Of a stretch of 64,000 nt of DNA, positions 46,956 to 56,655 are shown piece after piece; within the stretch, counting starts at the first letter, position 1; the number at the start of each line of letters is the position of its first letter. Source of the stretch: Qipengyuania citrea (GTDB lineage Bacteria; Pseudomonadota; Alphaproteobacteria; Sphingomonadales; Sphingomonadaceae); contig NZ_WTYG01000002.1 of NCBI RefSeq assembly GCF_009828015.1, positions 577,360 through 641,359 of the forward strand, written 5' to 3'. The notes beneath the pieces were generated by a model. It saw only the letters and a program-made list of their open reading frames with translations, ran no database searches and was not told the DNA's origin. The translations under genes were made by a program, and so were the position numbers.

Positions 46956-47476
46956 CAGGCGCCGTCGGCGGCCTGCTCGCGCAGCCGGGCGCGCCGTTCG
47001 GCCAGCACTTCGACCAGCGAGCGCGAACTGGCGTCGACCAGTTCATAGCTGCGCGCGGTGGTGATCCAGTTCGGGCGTCCCTTGTAGCTCCACACCGTGT
47101 CGTAGCCGACCACCAGCAGCGAAAAGGCGATGACGACAATCAGCATGCCCTTGAGCGCGCCAAAACCGAAGCCGAGCACCCGGTCCACCGGCCCGAGCAT
47201 AGACGAGCGCGACACCGCGCCGACATTGTTGGCGATCACCTTCATCGCGGCATAGGGGATCAGCAGCAGCAGTGTGAACGCCAGCAGCGCAGTGGTGATG
47301 TCGGTGCCGATGTGGTCCTGCAGCGCCAGCGTCAGCGGCGTATGCAGCGCGCGGATCGCGAATGCGGCGAGGACCCACGCCGCCAGCGACAGGACTTCCT
47401 GCAGGAATCCCCGCATGAAACCGCCCGCCGCGGCAATGCCCACGATCAGCAAAACGATGTAATCGAAACCAGTCAT
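46955..47476 (-). CDS. cvpA: CvpA family membrane protein
   Basis: 173 residues, four predicted transmembrane helices and the CvpA pattern GFDYIVLLIVGIAAAGGFMRGFLQEVLSL. In Escherichia coli CvpA is needed for colicin V export and envelope stress tolerance. C-terminal cytoplasmic tail is charged (SLVEVLAERRARLREQ). It is downstream of radA by 21 bases and overlaps the NifU-like gene by one base. No colicin genes nearby. Confidence 0.88.
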   Translation of the reverse strand: MTGFDYIVLLIVGIAAAGGFMRGFLQEVLSLAAWVLAAFAIRALHTPLTLALQDHIGTDITTALLAFTLLLLIPYAAMKVIANNVGAVSRSSMLGPVDRVLGFGFGALKGMLIVVIAFSLLVVGYDTVWSYKGRPNWITTARSYELVDASSRSLVEVLAERRARLREQAADGA

Positions 47477-47497
47477 GACCTGCCCATGCGGCCGGAC

Positions 47498-48865
47498 TTA
47501 TGAATTCCCGATTATGCGGTCAACGAGATTGGCCAATTGTCCCAAGCCGTCATAAGCCAGCGCGCTGCCCGCGCCCTTGACGTCAACCGGGCCGAAACCG
47601 CGATCGAAGCCGAGCTTGGCGGCTTCGCGCAGCCGCAGCCCGCCATGCGCCACCGGGCGGATCTCTCCGGCGAGCGAGACTTCACCAAGCCATACGCTGC
47701 GTGGCGGGAGCGGCTTGTCCGCCATCGCGCTGACCAGCGCCGCGGCCACCGCAAGGTCGGCAGCCGGGTCCGACAACCGATAGCCACCGGCCACGTTGAG
47801 ATAGACCTCGGCCGCCGAGAAGTTGAGCCCGCAGCGCGATTCGAGCACGGCCAGGAGCATCGCCAGCCGGCCATTGTCCCACCCCACGACTGCGCGGCGC
47901 GGCGTCGCGCCCGACTGCAGGCGGACGATCAGTGCCTGGATCTCGACCAGCACCGGCCTAGTCCCTTCGATCGCGGGGAACACCGCGCTGCCCGCCATCG
48001 GCTCGTCCCGGCCCGAAAGGAACAGCATCGAGGGGTTGTCGACTTCTTCCAGCCCCTCGCCCGCCATCGCGAATACGCCGATCTCGTCGACCGCGCCAAA
48101 GCGGTTCTTGAGCGCGCGCAGGATGCGGTACTGGTGGCTGCGCTCGCCCTCGAAGCTCATCACCACATCGACCATGTGTTCGAGCACGCGCGGCCCGGCA
48201 ATGCTGCCATCCTTGGTGACGTGCCCCACCAGTACCAGCGCGACACCGTTTTCCTTGGCGTAGCGGATCAGTTCGAAGGCGCAGCCGCGCACCTGGCTGA
48301 CCGTACCGGGCGCGCCTTCGATCGTGTCCGAATGCATGGTCTGGATCGAATCGATCACCAGCAGCCCCGGCGCATCCATCGATCCGAGCGAGGTAAGGAT
48401 ATCGCGCACGCCGGTGGCCGCAGCGAGTTTGACCGGTGCATCGGACAATCCGAGCCGCGCGGCGCGCATGCGCACCTGCCCGCTGGCCTCCTCGCCGCTG
48501 ACATAGACCACGCCGCGCCCTTCGCGCGCGATCCTGGCCGCGGCCTGAAGCAGCAGCGTCGACTTGCCGATACCCGGGTCCCCGCCCAAGAGGATCGCCG
48601 AACCGGGCACCAGCCCGCCGCCCAGCGCACGATCGAATTCGGCCAGGCCGGTGGGCTGGCGCTGCGGTAAGGCGCCGGGCTTGTCGAGTTCGACGAATTC
48701 GACCGCGCGCCCCCCGCTCGACAGATCGTGTTTCATCGAGAACACGGTCGCCGGCGCGTCTTCCGCCAGCGTGTTCCATTCGGCGCAGTCGGGGCACTGC
48801 CCCTGCCAGCGATGCGACACGCCGCCACATGCCTGGCAGACATAGCGTTTCTTCGGTTTGGCCAT
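47498..48865 (-). CDS. radA: DNA repair protein RadA
   Basis: RecA-like branch-migration helicase for recombination intermediates. 455 residues. N-terminal zinc finger with Cys10, Cys13, Cys24 and Cys27. Walker A GGDPGIGKSTLL near residue 98, the RadA-specific KNRFG motif (ALKNRFGAVDEIG) near residue 255 and a C-terminal Lon-protease-like domain. Divergent from the patatin gene across 70 bases; followed by cvpA. Confidence 0.96.
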   Translation of the reverse strand: MAKPKKRYVCQACGGVSHRWQGQCPDCAEWNTLAEDAPATVFSMKHDLSSGGRAVEFVELDKPGALPQRQPTGLAEFDRALGGGLVPGSAILLGGDPGIGKSTLLLQAAARIAREGRGVVYVSGEEASGQVRMRAARLGLSDAPVKLAAATGVRDILTSLGSMDAPGLLVIDSIQTMHSDTIEGAPGTVSQVRGCAFELIRYAKENGVALVLVGHVTKDGSIAGPRVLEHMVDVVMSFEGERSHQYRILRALKNRFGAVDEIGVFAMAGEGLEEVDNPSMLFLSGRDEPMAGSAVFPAIEGTRPVLVEIQALIVRLQSGATPRRAVVGWDNGRLAMLLAVLESRCGLNFSAAEVYLNVAGGYRLSDPAADLAVAAALVSAMADKPLPPRSVWLGEVSLAGEIRPVAHGGLRLREAAKLGFDRGFGPVDVKGAGSALAYDGLGQLANLVDRIIGNS

Positions 48866-48935
48866 GCCCGATCGCTAAACGGAACATTTCACGAACGCAA
48901 TTGCCTTTACCGATTTATCCCGCCATGAGCGGGCG

Positions 48936-51251
48936 ATGCGGCAAAAGGAATTGCGGATAGCGCTGGTCTGCTATGGCGGCGTCAGCCTGGCGATCTACAT
49001 GCATGGGGTCACGCGCGAGCTGTGGCAGCTGGCCCGCGCCAGTCGCGCGTTCCACGCCGCAAGCGGTCCGTTGCAAGGGGTGGAGGCGGTCTACCGCCAG
49101 CTGATCGAACGGATCGAGGACGAACACGGCCTGCGGCTGCGCATCCTGCCCGATATTATGAGCGGGGCCAGCGCTGGCGGGATCAACGCGGTGTTCCTCG
49201 CGCAGGCGGTCCATTCGGGCCAGTCGCTCGAACCGCTGACCGACCTGTGGCTCGAGGTGGCCGATGTCGACGAACTGGTCGATCCCGCCGCGCGCCTGAA
49301 ATGGCGCTTTTCGAAGATGTGGGCGCAGCCCTTCGCCAACTGGCTGCTTAGTCGTCCGGGCAGCGACATCACCGATGCAGTCGCGCCCGAAACCCGGGCC
49401 GAGGTGGAGCGCAAGGTATCGCACCTCATCCGGGGGCGCTGGTTCGAACCACCCTTTTCCGGCCTCGGTTTTTCGCGCCTGCTCGAACGAGCGTTTTCGG
49501 CCATGGCCGAGGGCCCGATCGACGAACCGCTGCTGCCGCCGGGCCATCCGCTCGACCTGTATGTCACCGCCACCGATTTCCACGGGTACCAGGAATTGCT
49601 GCGGCTCCACAGCCCGCCGGTGGTAGAGGATACCGAACACCGCATGCCGATCGCATTTCGCGCGCGCGCGCCGCTTGCCGGCGGAACCGATCTCGCCAAC
49701 CCGCTCGAACTCGTCTTCGCGGCCCGCGCGACCGCCAGCTTCCCGGGCGCGTTCCCTCCGCTGCGGGTCGAGGAAATCGACCGGCTGTCCGACCTGACCG
49801 AACGGAACTGGCCCGAAAGGGAAGCTTTCCTCAAGCGCGTCATGCCTGTCCATGTTGCGCGGGAAACGCTTGATAACGTGTCGCTTATCGATGGGTCGGT
49901 GCTGGTCAACAAGCCCTTTGCAGGCGCGATCTCGGCCCTGCAGGGGCGCCCCGCCCAGCGCGAGGTGGATCGGCGCTTCGTCTATGTCGACCCGCGGCCC
50001 GACCGGTTCGGAGAACGCGCCGACGGCAAGAGCGAACCGGTCGGCTTCTTCTCGGCGATCTTCGGTTCGCTGTCGACGCTGCCGCGCGAACAACCGATCC
50101 GCGACAATCTCGAACAGCTCGAGGAACAGAGCCGCGAGGCCGAACGGCTGGGCCGCATCGTCGCCGCCCTGCGCCCCGAGGTCGATGGCGCAGTGGAAAA
50201 GCTGTTCGGGCGCACGCTGTTCTTCGACCGGCCCACCCCGGCCCGGCTCAAGAGCTGGCGCCAGAAGGCGCAGCAATCCGCCGCCGAACGCGCGGGTTAT
50301 GCCTTTCACGCCTATGCGCAGGCGAAGTTCACCGGTATCGTCGGACGGCTAGCGCGGCTGGTTCTGGATGCGGCGCCCAAGCTGGCAATCGATGATCCCG
50401 CACCGATCGAAGCGGTGCTGCGTGAAGAACTGATCCGCCGCGGGCTGGAAACGCTGGCATCGCCTTCGGGCGGGGCGTCGGCCGAAGCGATCGCCTTCTT
50501 CCGCGAACACGACATCGGCTTCCGCATCCGCCGGCTGCGATTACTGGCGCGCCGGTTGGCTCGCGATTGGGAGGCCGATCCCGAAATTCCCGACGATGCG
50601 CTGGAGCAGGCCCGCGACGCGGTGTACCGCATCCTGTCGCTCTATTTCGAGAAGGAAGGCACGGCCGCGCTGGGCAGCCGCTTCGGCGATCTGGCAGAGC
50701 GCGTCCTGCAGGATCCGGGCACGCTGCTCGACCTAATCGAGGCCCAGCGCCTGCTCCCGGAGCTCGATGACCGCGCCGAGGAAATGCTGGCCGAAGCGCT
50801 GGAGGTCATGCCCAAGAACCTGCGCCGCCGGATGCTGCTGACCTATCTCGGCTTTCCCTATTACGACGTCGCTACCCTGCCCCTGTTGCGAAACGAAGGT
50901 TTGACCGAGTTCGACCCGGTGAAGGTCGACCGGATCAGCCCCGACGATGCCCGCAGCATTCGCGAGGGCGGCACCGCCGCGACGCTGCGCGGGATCGAGT
51001 TCTACAATTTCGGTGCGTTCTTCAGCCGCGCCTATCGCGAGAACGATTACCTGTGGGGCCGGCTGCACGGATGCGAACGGATGATCGATCTTGTCTGTTC
51101 GACGCTGGACAAGCCGTTCGCGCCCGAGACGTGCGCGCATTTCAAGCGTGAGGCGTTTCACGCGATCCTGGACGAGGAGCAACGCACGGGGCGCTGTGCG
51201 CTGCGGCTGATCGACGAGATCCGCGGCGAAATTGTCGCCCGGATGCCCTAG
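48936..51251 (+). CDS. Large patatin-like phospholipase with C-terminal DUF3376
   Basis: 771 residues, matching the large patatin-like family that carries a C-terminal DUF3376. Catalytic Ser79 in SGASAGG and Asp in LIDGSVLV near residue 318; the oxyanion-type glycine motif YGGVSLAIYMHGV is at residues 13-25. The C-terminal half is helical (YRILSLYFEKEGTAALG). Probable lipid acyl hydrolase at the membrane; the native substrate is unknown. Divergent from radA and convergent with the oxygenase gene (CTAG overlap). Confidence 0.88.
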   Translation: MRQKELRIALVCYGGVSLAIYMHGVTRELWQLARASRAFHAASGPLQGVEAVYRQLIERIEDEHGLRLRILPDIMSGASAGGINAVFLAQAVHSGQSLEPLTDLWLEVADVDELVDPAARLKWRFSKMWAQPFANWLLSRPGSDITDAVAPETRAEVERKVSHLIRGRWFEPPFSGLGFSRLLERAFSAMAEGPIDEPLLPPGHPLDLYVTATDFHGYQELLRLHSPPVVEDTEHRMPIAFRARAPLAGGTDLANPLELVFAARATASFPGAFPPLRVEEIDRLSDLTERNWPEREAFLKRVMPVHVARETLDNVSLIDGSVLVNKPFAGAISALQGRPAQREVDRRFVYVDPRPDRFGERADGKSEPVGFFSAIFGSLSTLPREQPIRDNLEQLEEQSREAERLGRIVAALRPEVDGAVEKLFGRTLFFDRPTPARLKSWRQKAQQSAAERAGYAFHAYAQAKFTGIVGRLARLVLDAAPKLAIDDPAPIEAVLREELIRRGLETLASPSGGASAEAIAFFREHDIGFRIRRLRLLARRLARDWEADPEIPDDALEQARDAVYRILSLYFEKEGTAALGSRFGDLAERVLQDPGTLLDLIEAQRLLPELDDRAEEMLAEALEVMPKNLRRRMLLTYLGFPYYDVATLPLLRNEGLTEFDPVKVDRISPDDARSIREGGTAATLRGIEFYNFGAFFSRAYRENDYLWGRLHGCERMIDLVCSTLDKPFAPETCAHFKREAFHAILDEEQRTGRCALRLIDEIRGEIVARMP

Positions 51252-51871
51252 CGTCCCGCACGCGCGAAGAAGAGCAGCATGACGAGCCGCGCGCTTTCGG
51301 GATCGGTGCCGAAACCCGGCGCGGCGGTGTGGAACTGCCACGGCGAAAAAAGGACGAGCCGATTGAAGCGCATGGGCACGCGCATCACGCGTTCCCACTT
51401 GGCGGGATGGGTGGTGTCCTTGTTGACCACGTCGGCGACGAGATCGTCCACCGTATCATAGCCGGTCGCGGCGAGTTCGGCGCCATTGGCGGGGACGCGT
51501 TCGAGGCCGGTGCGCTTGTGGCGGAAGAAATCGGTGCCGCCCGCGCCGGGCTTGAGACAGTCTTCCGGCCGCGAGAGATAGAGAATGCCAGAGTAGAACG
51601 CCGGATCGACATGGACGCCGCTGCGCCCCCTGTCGGCTTTCAGCGTCATGCGGCAATGGCCATGTTCGGTGCCCGGCGCACCGACCAGTTCCACGCCGAG
51701 TTGCCGCGAAACCGACGCGTCGATCGCGTCCACCGGCAAGGCCCCGGTGGTATCGCGCCCGGGGTAATTCCCGCCCGCCCCCGGCGGCGCATAATCGAGC
51801 GCCAGCGCGGCGCGGCGCGCGGCCCAGGGATCGGACAGGAAATCGTCGATGATCGTCAGCGCAGGCAGCAT
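51248..51871 (-). CDS. 2OG-Fe(II) oxygenase-like protein (DUF6445 type)
   Basis: 207 residues. Double-stranded beta-helix pattern with HxD (SGVHVDPAFYSGILYLS), a distal His in WQFHTAAPG and Arg in ARLVMLLFF for the co-substrate carboxylate. Similar proteins are often found near flavin-dependent halogenase clusters in related bacteria; no halogenase is in this window. The start MLPALT is near the expected start of the domain; the upstream extension is implausible. It lies 35 bases downstream of dnaJ. Function unknown. Confidence 0.72.
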   Translation of the reverse strand: MLPALTIIDDFLSDPWAARRAALALDYAPPGAGGNYPGRDTTGALPVDAIDASVSRQLGVELVGAPGTEHGHCRMTLKADRGRSGVHVDPAFYSGILYLSRPEDCLKPGAGGTDFFRHKRTGLERVPANGAELAATGYDTVDDLVADVVNKDTTHPAKWERVMRVPMRFNRLVLFSPWQFHTAAPGFGTDPESARLVMLLFFARAGR

Positions 51872-51906
51872 GGCGCGCTTATCGCGGGCCCTGCCGTGCT
51901 TGGCAA

Positions 51907-53028
51907 TCACCCGCCCAGCGCGCCCTTGAGCTTGTCGAAGAAGCCGCGGCTCTCGGGACATTCGTCACCGGTTTCGAGCTCGCGGAACTGTTCGAGCAGC
52001 GCGCGCTGTTCCTTGCTGATCCGCGTCGGTGTCTCGACCGCGATCTCGATCACCAGATCGCCGCGTCCGCGGCCCTGCAGCACGGGCATGCCCGCACCGC
52101 GCTGGCGGAGCTGCTTGCCCGACTGGATGCCCGCCGGGATTTCGAGCGTGACTTCCTCGCCGTCGATATTGGGAATGGTGATCGATCCGCCCAGGGCAGC
52201 CTTGGTGAAGCTGATCGGGACGCGCGTGGCCAGCGTGGTGCCTTCGCGTTCGAAGATCGCGTGCGGTTTCACATGCAGGAAGATGTAGAGATCGCCCGGA
52301 GGTGCGCCGCGCGGGCCGGCTTCGCCCTTGCCCGAAAGGCGGATACGCGTACCGGTATCGACGCCCGGCGGGATTTCCACCTCCAGCGCCTGCGCCTTGT
52401 CGACGCGGCCTTCGCCGCGGCAGTCGCGGCAGGGCGAGGAAATGACTTCGCCGCTGCCGTGGCAGTTGGGACACGGGCGTTCAACGACGAAGAAACCCTG
52501 CTTGGCACGGACCTGTCCCTGGCCGTGGCACAGGTTGCAGGTGCGCGCGCGGGTCCCCGGCGTCGCGCCCGATCCATGGCAAGTCTCGCAGTTTTCGGAG
52601 ACTTCGATTTCGATCTCGGTCGACTTGCCGCTGAAGGCATCCTCGAGATCGATCTGCAGATCGTAGCGCAGGTCGGCGCCGCGGCGCGCCCTCGTGCGGC
52701 CACCCCCGCCGAATGCGCTGCCGAAGATGGTTTCGAAGATATCGCCGATATCGCCGAAATCGGCGCCCGGATGACCGCCGCCGCCGGGACCGCCCTGCTG
52801 GAACGCGGCATGCCCGAAACGGTCGTAGGCCGCCCGTTTCTGCGGGTCCTTGAGCACTTCATAGGCAGCGCTGACCGCCTTGAACTTGCCCTCGCTTTCG
52901 GTGCAACCCGGATTGCGGTCGGGGTGGTGTTTCATTGCCAGCTTGCGATAGGCGGACTTGATCGTCGCCCCATCGGCATCGCGGCTGACGCCGAGCAATT
53001 CGTACAGGTCGGTTTCGGTTGTCGACAT
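51907..53028 (-). CDS. dnaJ: Chaperone protein DnaJ
   Basis: Co-chaperone that stimulates DnaK ATP hydrolysis. 373 residues. J-domain with HPD at residues 35-37 (KHHPDRN), Gly/Phe region (GGPGGGGHPG), four CxxCxGxG zinc motifs (CETCHGSG, CNLCHGQG, CPNCHGSG, CRDCRGEG) and C-terminal substrate-binding domains. The start MSTTETDLYE is used. Transcribed after dnaK across 68 bases that contain a strong hairpin. Confidence 0.97.
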   Translation of the reverse strand: MSTTETDLYELLGVSRDADGATIKSAYRKLAMKHHPDRNPGCTESEGKFKAVSAAYEVLKDPQKRAAYDRFGHAAFQQGGPGGGGHPGADFGDIGDIFETIFGSAFGGGGRTRARRGADLRYDLQIDLEDAFSGKSTEIEIEVSENCETCHGSGATPGTRARTCNLCHGQGQVRAKQGFFVVERPCPNCHGSGEVISSPCRDCRGEGRVDKAQALEVEIPPGVDTGTRIRLSGKGEAGPRGAPPGDLYIFLHVKPHAIFEREGTTLATRVPISFTKAALGGSITIPNIDGEEVTLEIPAGIQSGKQLRQRGAGMPVLQGRGRGDLVIEIAVETPTRISKEQRALLEQFRELETGDECPESRGFFDKLKGALGG

Positions 53029-53045
53029 GGCTTCCCAATAACTAA

Positions 53046-53077
53046 TCGCCACCGGTGCGCTGGAGCACCGGTGGCGA
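53046..53077 (-). promoter_or_regulatory. Perfect hairpin in the dnaK-dnaJ spacer
   Basis: A 13-base-pair perfect stem, TCGCCACCGGTGC (53046-53058) with GCACCGGTGGCGA (53065-53077), and a 6-base loop. On the transcribed minus strand it lies 19 bases after the dnaK stop and 17 bases before the dnaJ start. No U run follows, so it more likely sets dnaK:dnaJ mRNA ratio by partial termination or 3'-end protection. Confidence 0.7.
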
Positions 53078-53096
53078 CTGGTTTCTCATCGTTCGA

Positions 53097-55025
<1,929 letters not shown>

Positions 55026-55126
55026 GGTTTCCCCATCTGTTTCAAGTCGTTGGACACCGCACGCTGGGTTCCCCGATCCTGGCGGAACCGGTTGGCGGCT
55101 CTATCCGGTGGTGTGTTACACGAGCG

Positions 55127-55154
55127 ATATAGGTGCGGTTTTTCTTGGCACAAG
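55127..55154 (-). promoter_or_regulatory. Putative sigma-32 (RpoH) promoter for dnaKJ
   Basis: On the minus strand CTTG (55154-55151), 17 bases, then CCTATAT (55133-55127). This matches the alphaproteobacterial RpoH pattern CTTG-N17/18-CYTATNT. It lies about 100 bases upstream of the dnaK start, which would leave a leader of roughly 95 bases. Confidence 0.65.
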
Positions 55155-55202
55155 GGACGTGCCGCGCTAGTTTTTGCGCAGGACGAAGAGGGGATCAAAT
55201 CC

Positions 55203-55682
55203 ATGAAATTCACGCATTTCGCGCCGCTGGCGCTGGGTTTTGCGACGGTTGCGCTGGCAGGTTGTTCGGATACCGGCGACGAGGCCGCCGCCCCCGTCGC
55301 CGATGAAGTCATGCTCGAAGTCAGCAATGCGCGGCTGATGTTGCCGGCGGTTTCGGACCGCCCGGGCGCGATCTATTTCGACGTCGAGAACACCGGCGAT
55401 CGCAATTACGCGATCCGCCGCGCCGATGTTGAAGGCGCCGGCAGCGCCGAACTGCACGGATCGATGGAAATGAACGGCCAGATGATGATGGACAGCGTCG
55501 GTCAGGTGCTGGTCAATGCGGGCGAGAGCGAGAACTTCGCCCCCGGCGGCTTCCACGTGATGGTGTTCGATGTCGATCCCGCACTCGAGGCCGGCGGCAC
55601 CACCGATATGACGCTGACCGTGGTCGGCGGTAAGCAGAAGACCTTCCCGGTGGAAATTCGCGCCGCGGGTGACGAACGCTGA
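55203..55682 (+). CDS. PCu(A)C-type copper chaperone-like lipoprotein
   Basis: 159 residues. Lipoprotein signal with lipobox ALAGC, Cys21. Copper-site residues are His85 (AELHGSMEM), Met88/Met90, a Met cluster MMM near residues 94-96, and His118/Met120 (GGFHVMVFD), which fits the family's HxnM...HxM pattern. PCu(A)C carries Cu(I) to the CuA centre of cytochrome oxidase in the periplasm. No SCO or cox gene lies beside it. A GAGGGG precedes the start. Confidence 0.88.
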   Translation: MKFTHFAPLALGFATVALAGCSDTGDEAAAPVADEVMLEVSNARLMLPAVSDRPGAIYFDVENTGDRNYAIRRADVEGAGSAELHGSMEMNGQMMMDSVGQVLVNAGESENFAPGGFHVMVFDVDPALEAGGTTDMTLTVVGGKQKTFPVEIRAAGDER

Positions 55683-55705
55683 ACGATCTGCACGACACGC
55701 TGGGA

Positions 55706-56218
55706 ATGGAAACCCACGACCAGCCTGTCGCGCATTCCTGCCCGGCGGGGGGCGAACGCCGCCTGACGCGGGGCGAGATTAAGCTCGCGCGGAGCGTGTT
55801 CGGCGACGCGATCGATTACGGCAAGGTGACGATCCGGCGGCGGAAATGGTTTCCGTTCCAGCCCCGCCGGATCACGATGGCGCCGCGCGGACACGTCCAT
55901 TTCCACCCGCGGGGCGATGCCTATTGCGACGATTTCTCGACTGCGAACGTGCTGCGCCAGGGGCTGTTGATCCATGAACTGGTGCATGTCTGGCAGGTCC
56001 AGACCATGGGCGACTGGTATTTGGTCACGCGCCGCATGCCGTGGGCGCGCTATGACTATGCGCTCAAACCCGGATGGCCGCTCGATCGCTACGGGATCGA
56101 ACAGCAGGCCGAGATCGTGAAGCACGCCTTTTGGCTGCGCAATGGTGTCAAGGTCGCGGGCATCGCCGATCCCGCAGCATACGACCTGCTGGTCCGCTTC
56201 CCGGGGGCTGAGCGCTAG
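55706..56218 (+). CDS. Zincin-like protein (Vgr-related) with HExxH
   Basis: 170 residues. HELVHVWQ at residues 90-97 gives a HExxH zinc site; Glu near EQQAEIV (about 137) is a candidate third ligand. Similar proteins are annotated as vgr-related proteins, but no VgrG, Hcp or other type VI gene is here, so that label is not functional evidence. No signal peptide. The Shine-Dalgarno position is weak; the gene starts 24 bases after the lipoprotein stop and is probably co-transcribed. A strong terminator follows. Confidence 0.72.
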   Translation: METHDQPVAHSCPAGGERRLTRGEIKLARSVFGDAIDYGKVTIRRRKWFPFQPRRITMAPRGHVHFHPRGDAYCDDFSTANVLRQGLLIHELVHVWQVQTMGDWYLVTRRMPWARYDYALKPGWPLDRYGIEQQAEIVKHAFWLRNGVKVAGIADPAAYDLLVRFPGAER

Positions 56219-56239
56219 GCCCTTTGGGCAGCCGATGCG

Positions 56240-56271
56240 AAAAGGGCCGCCCCATGCGGGACGGCCCTTTT
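56240..56271. terminator. Bidirectional rho-independent terminator
   Basis: Ten-base-pair stem AAAAGGGCCG (56240-56249) with CGGCCCTTTT (56262-56271), with further pairing inside. T runs occur on both strands. It lies between the convergent zincin and glycine-zipper genes. Confidence 0.85.
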
Positions 56272-56302
56272 AGTTTGATCGGATGTTCATCCGGCCAGGC
56301 GA

Positions 56303-56596
56303 TCAGCGCCAGTAGCGGGCGTAGCGATCGTCATCGCGGCAGTCGTCGTCGACATAGCGGCCATCGCCGTAATAGCCGTCGCAATCGTCGTCCTTGTCGC
56401 TGACATAGCCGATCACCCCGCCGATCGCGGCACCGGCTAGCGCGTAGGTTTCGAGGTCTTCGCCCAGCAATGCGCTCAGCCCGGCACCGGCGGCCGCACC
56501 GGCAGCTGCGCCCTCGACCGCGTAATTCTGCGCGCAGGCGCCCAGACCGAGGCTCGAGGCGAGTAGCGCGGGTGCGAGTAACAGCTTGGTGTTCAT
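56303..56596 (-). CDS. Small glycine-zipper lipoprotein with Asp-rich tail
   Basis: 97 residues. Lipoprotein signal with GLGAC, Cys20. A glycine/alanine zipper follows (EGAAAGAAAGAGLSALLG and AGAAIGGVIGYV), then a strongly acidic, Tyr-rich tail rich in Asp with two Cys (DDDCDGYYGDG and DDDCRDDD). Outer-membrane association is likely; the tail could bind divalent cations. GGAGAG precedes the ATG. Relatives are common, short and uncharacterised. Confidence 0.78.
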   Translation of the reverse strand: MNTKLLLAPALLASSLGLGACAQNYAVEGAAAGAAAGAGLSALLGEDLETYALAGAAIGGVIGYVSDKDDDCDGYYGDGRYVDDDCRDDDRYARYWR

Positions 56597-56655
56597 GGTA
56601 TCTCTCCGTTTGCGTCCCTGTCGGATCACATACGGACGAGCGGCCTCGCCGTTCC

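Noticed and set aside
46955-47476. Bacteriocin (colicin V) cluster
   Set aside because: CvpA alone is a widespread envelope protein; no bacteriocin, immunity or export genes.
55706-56218. Type VI secretion component (vgr label)
   Set aside because: Only a HExxH zincin; no VgrG, Hcp or other type VI genes in the window.
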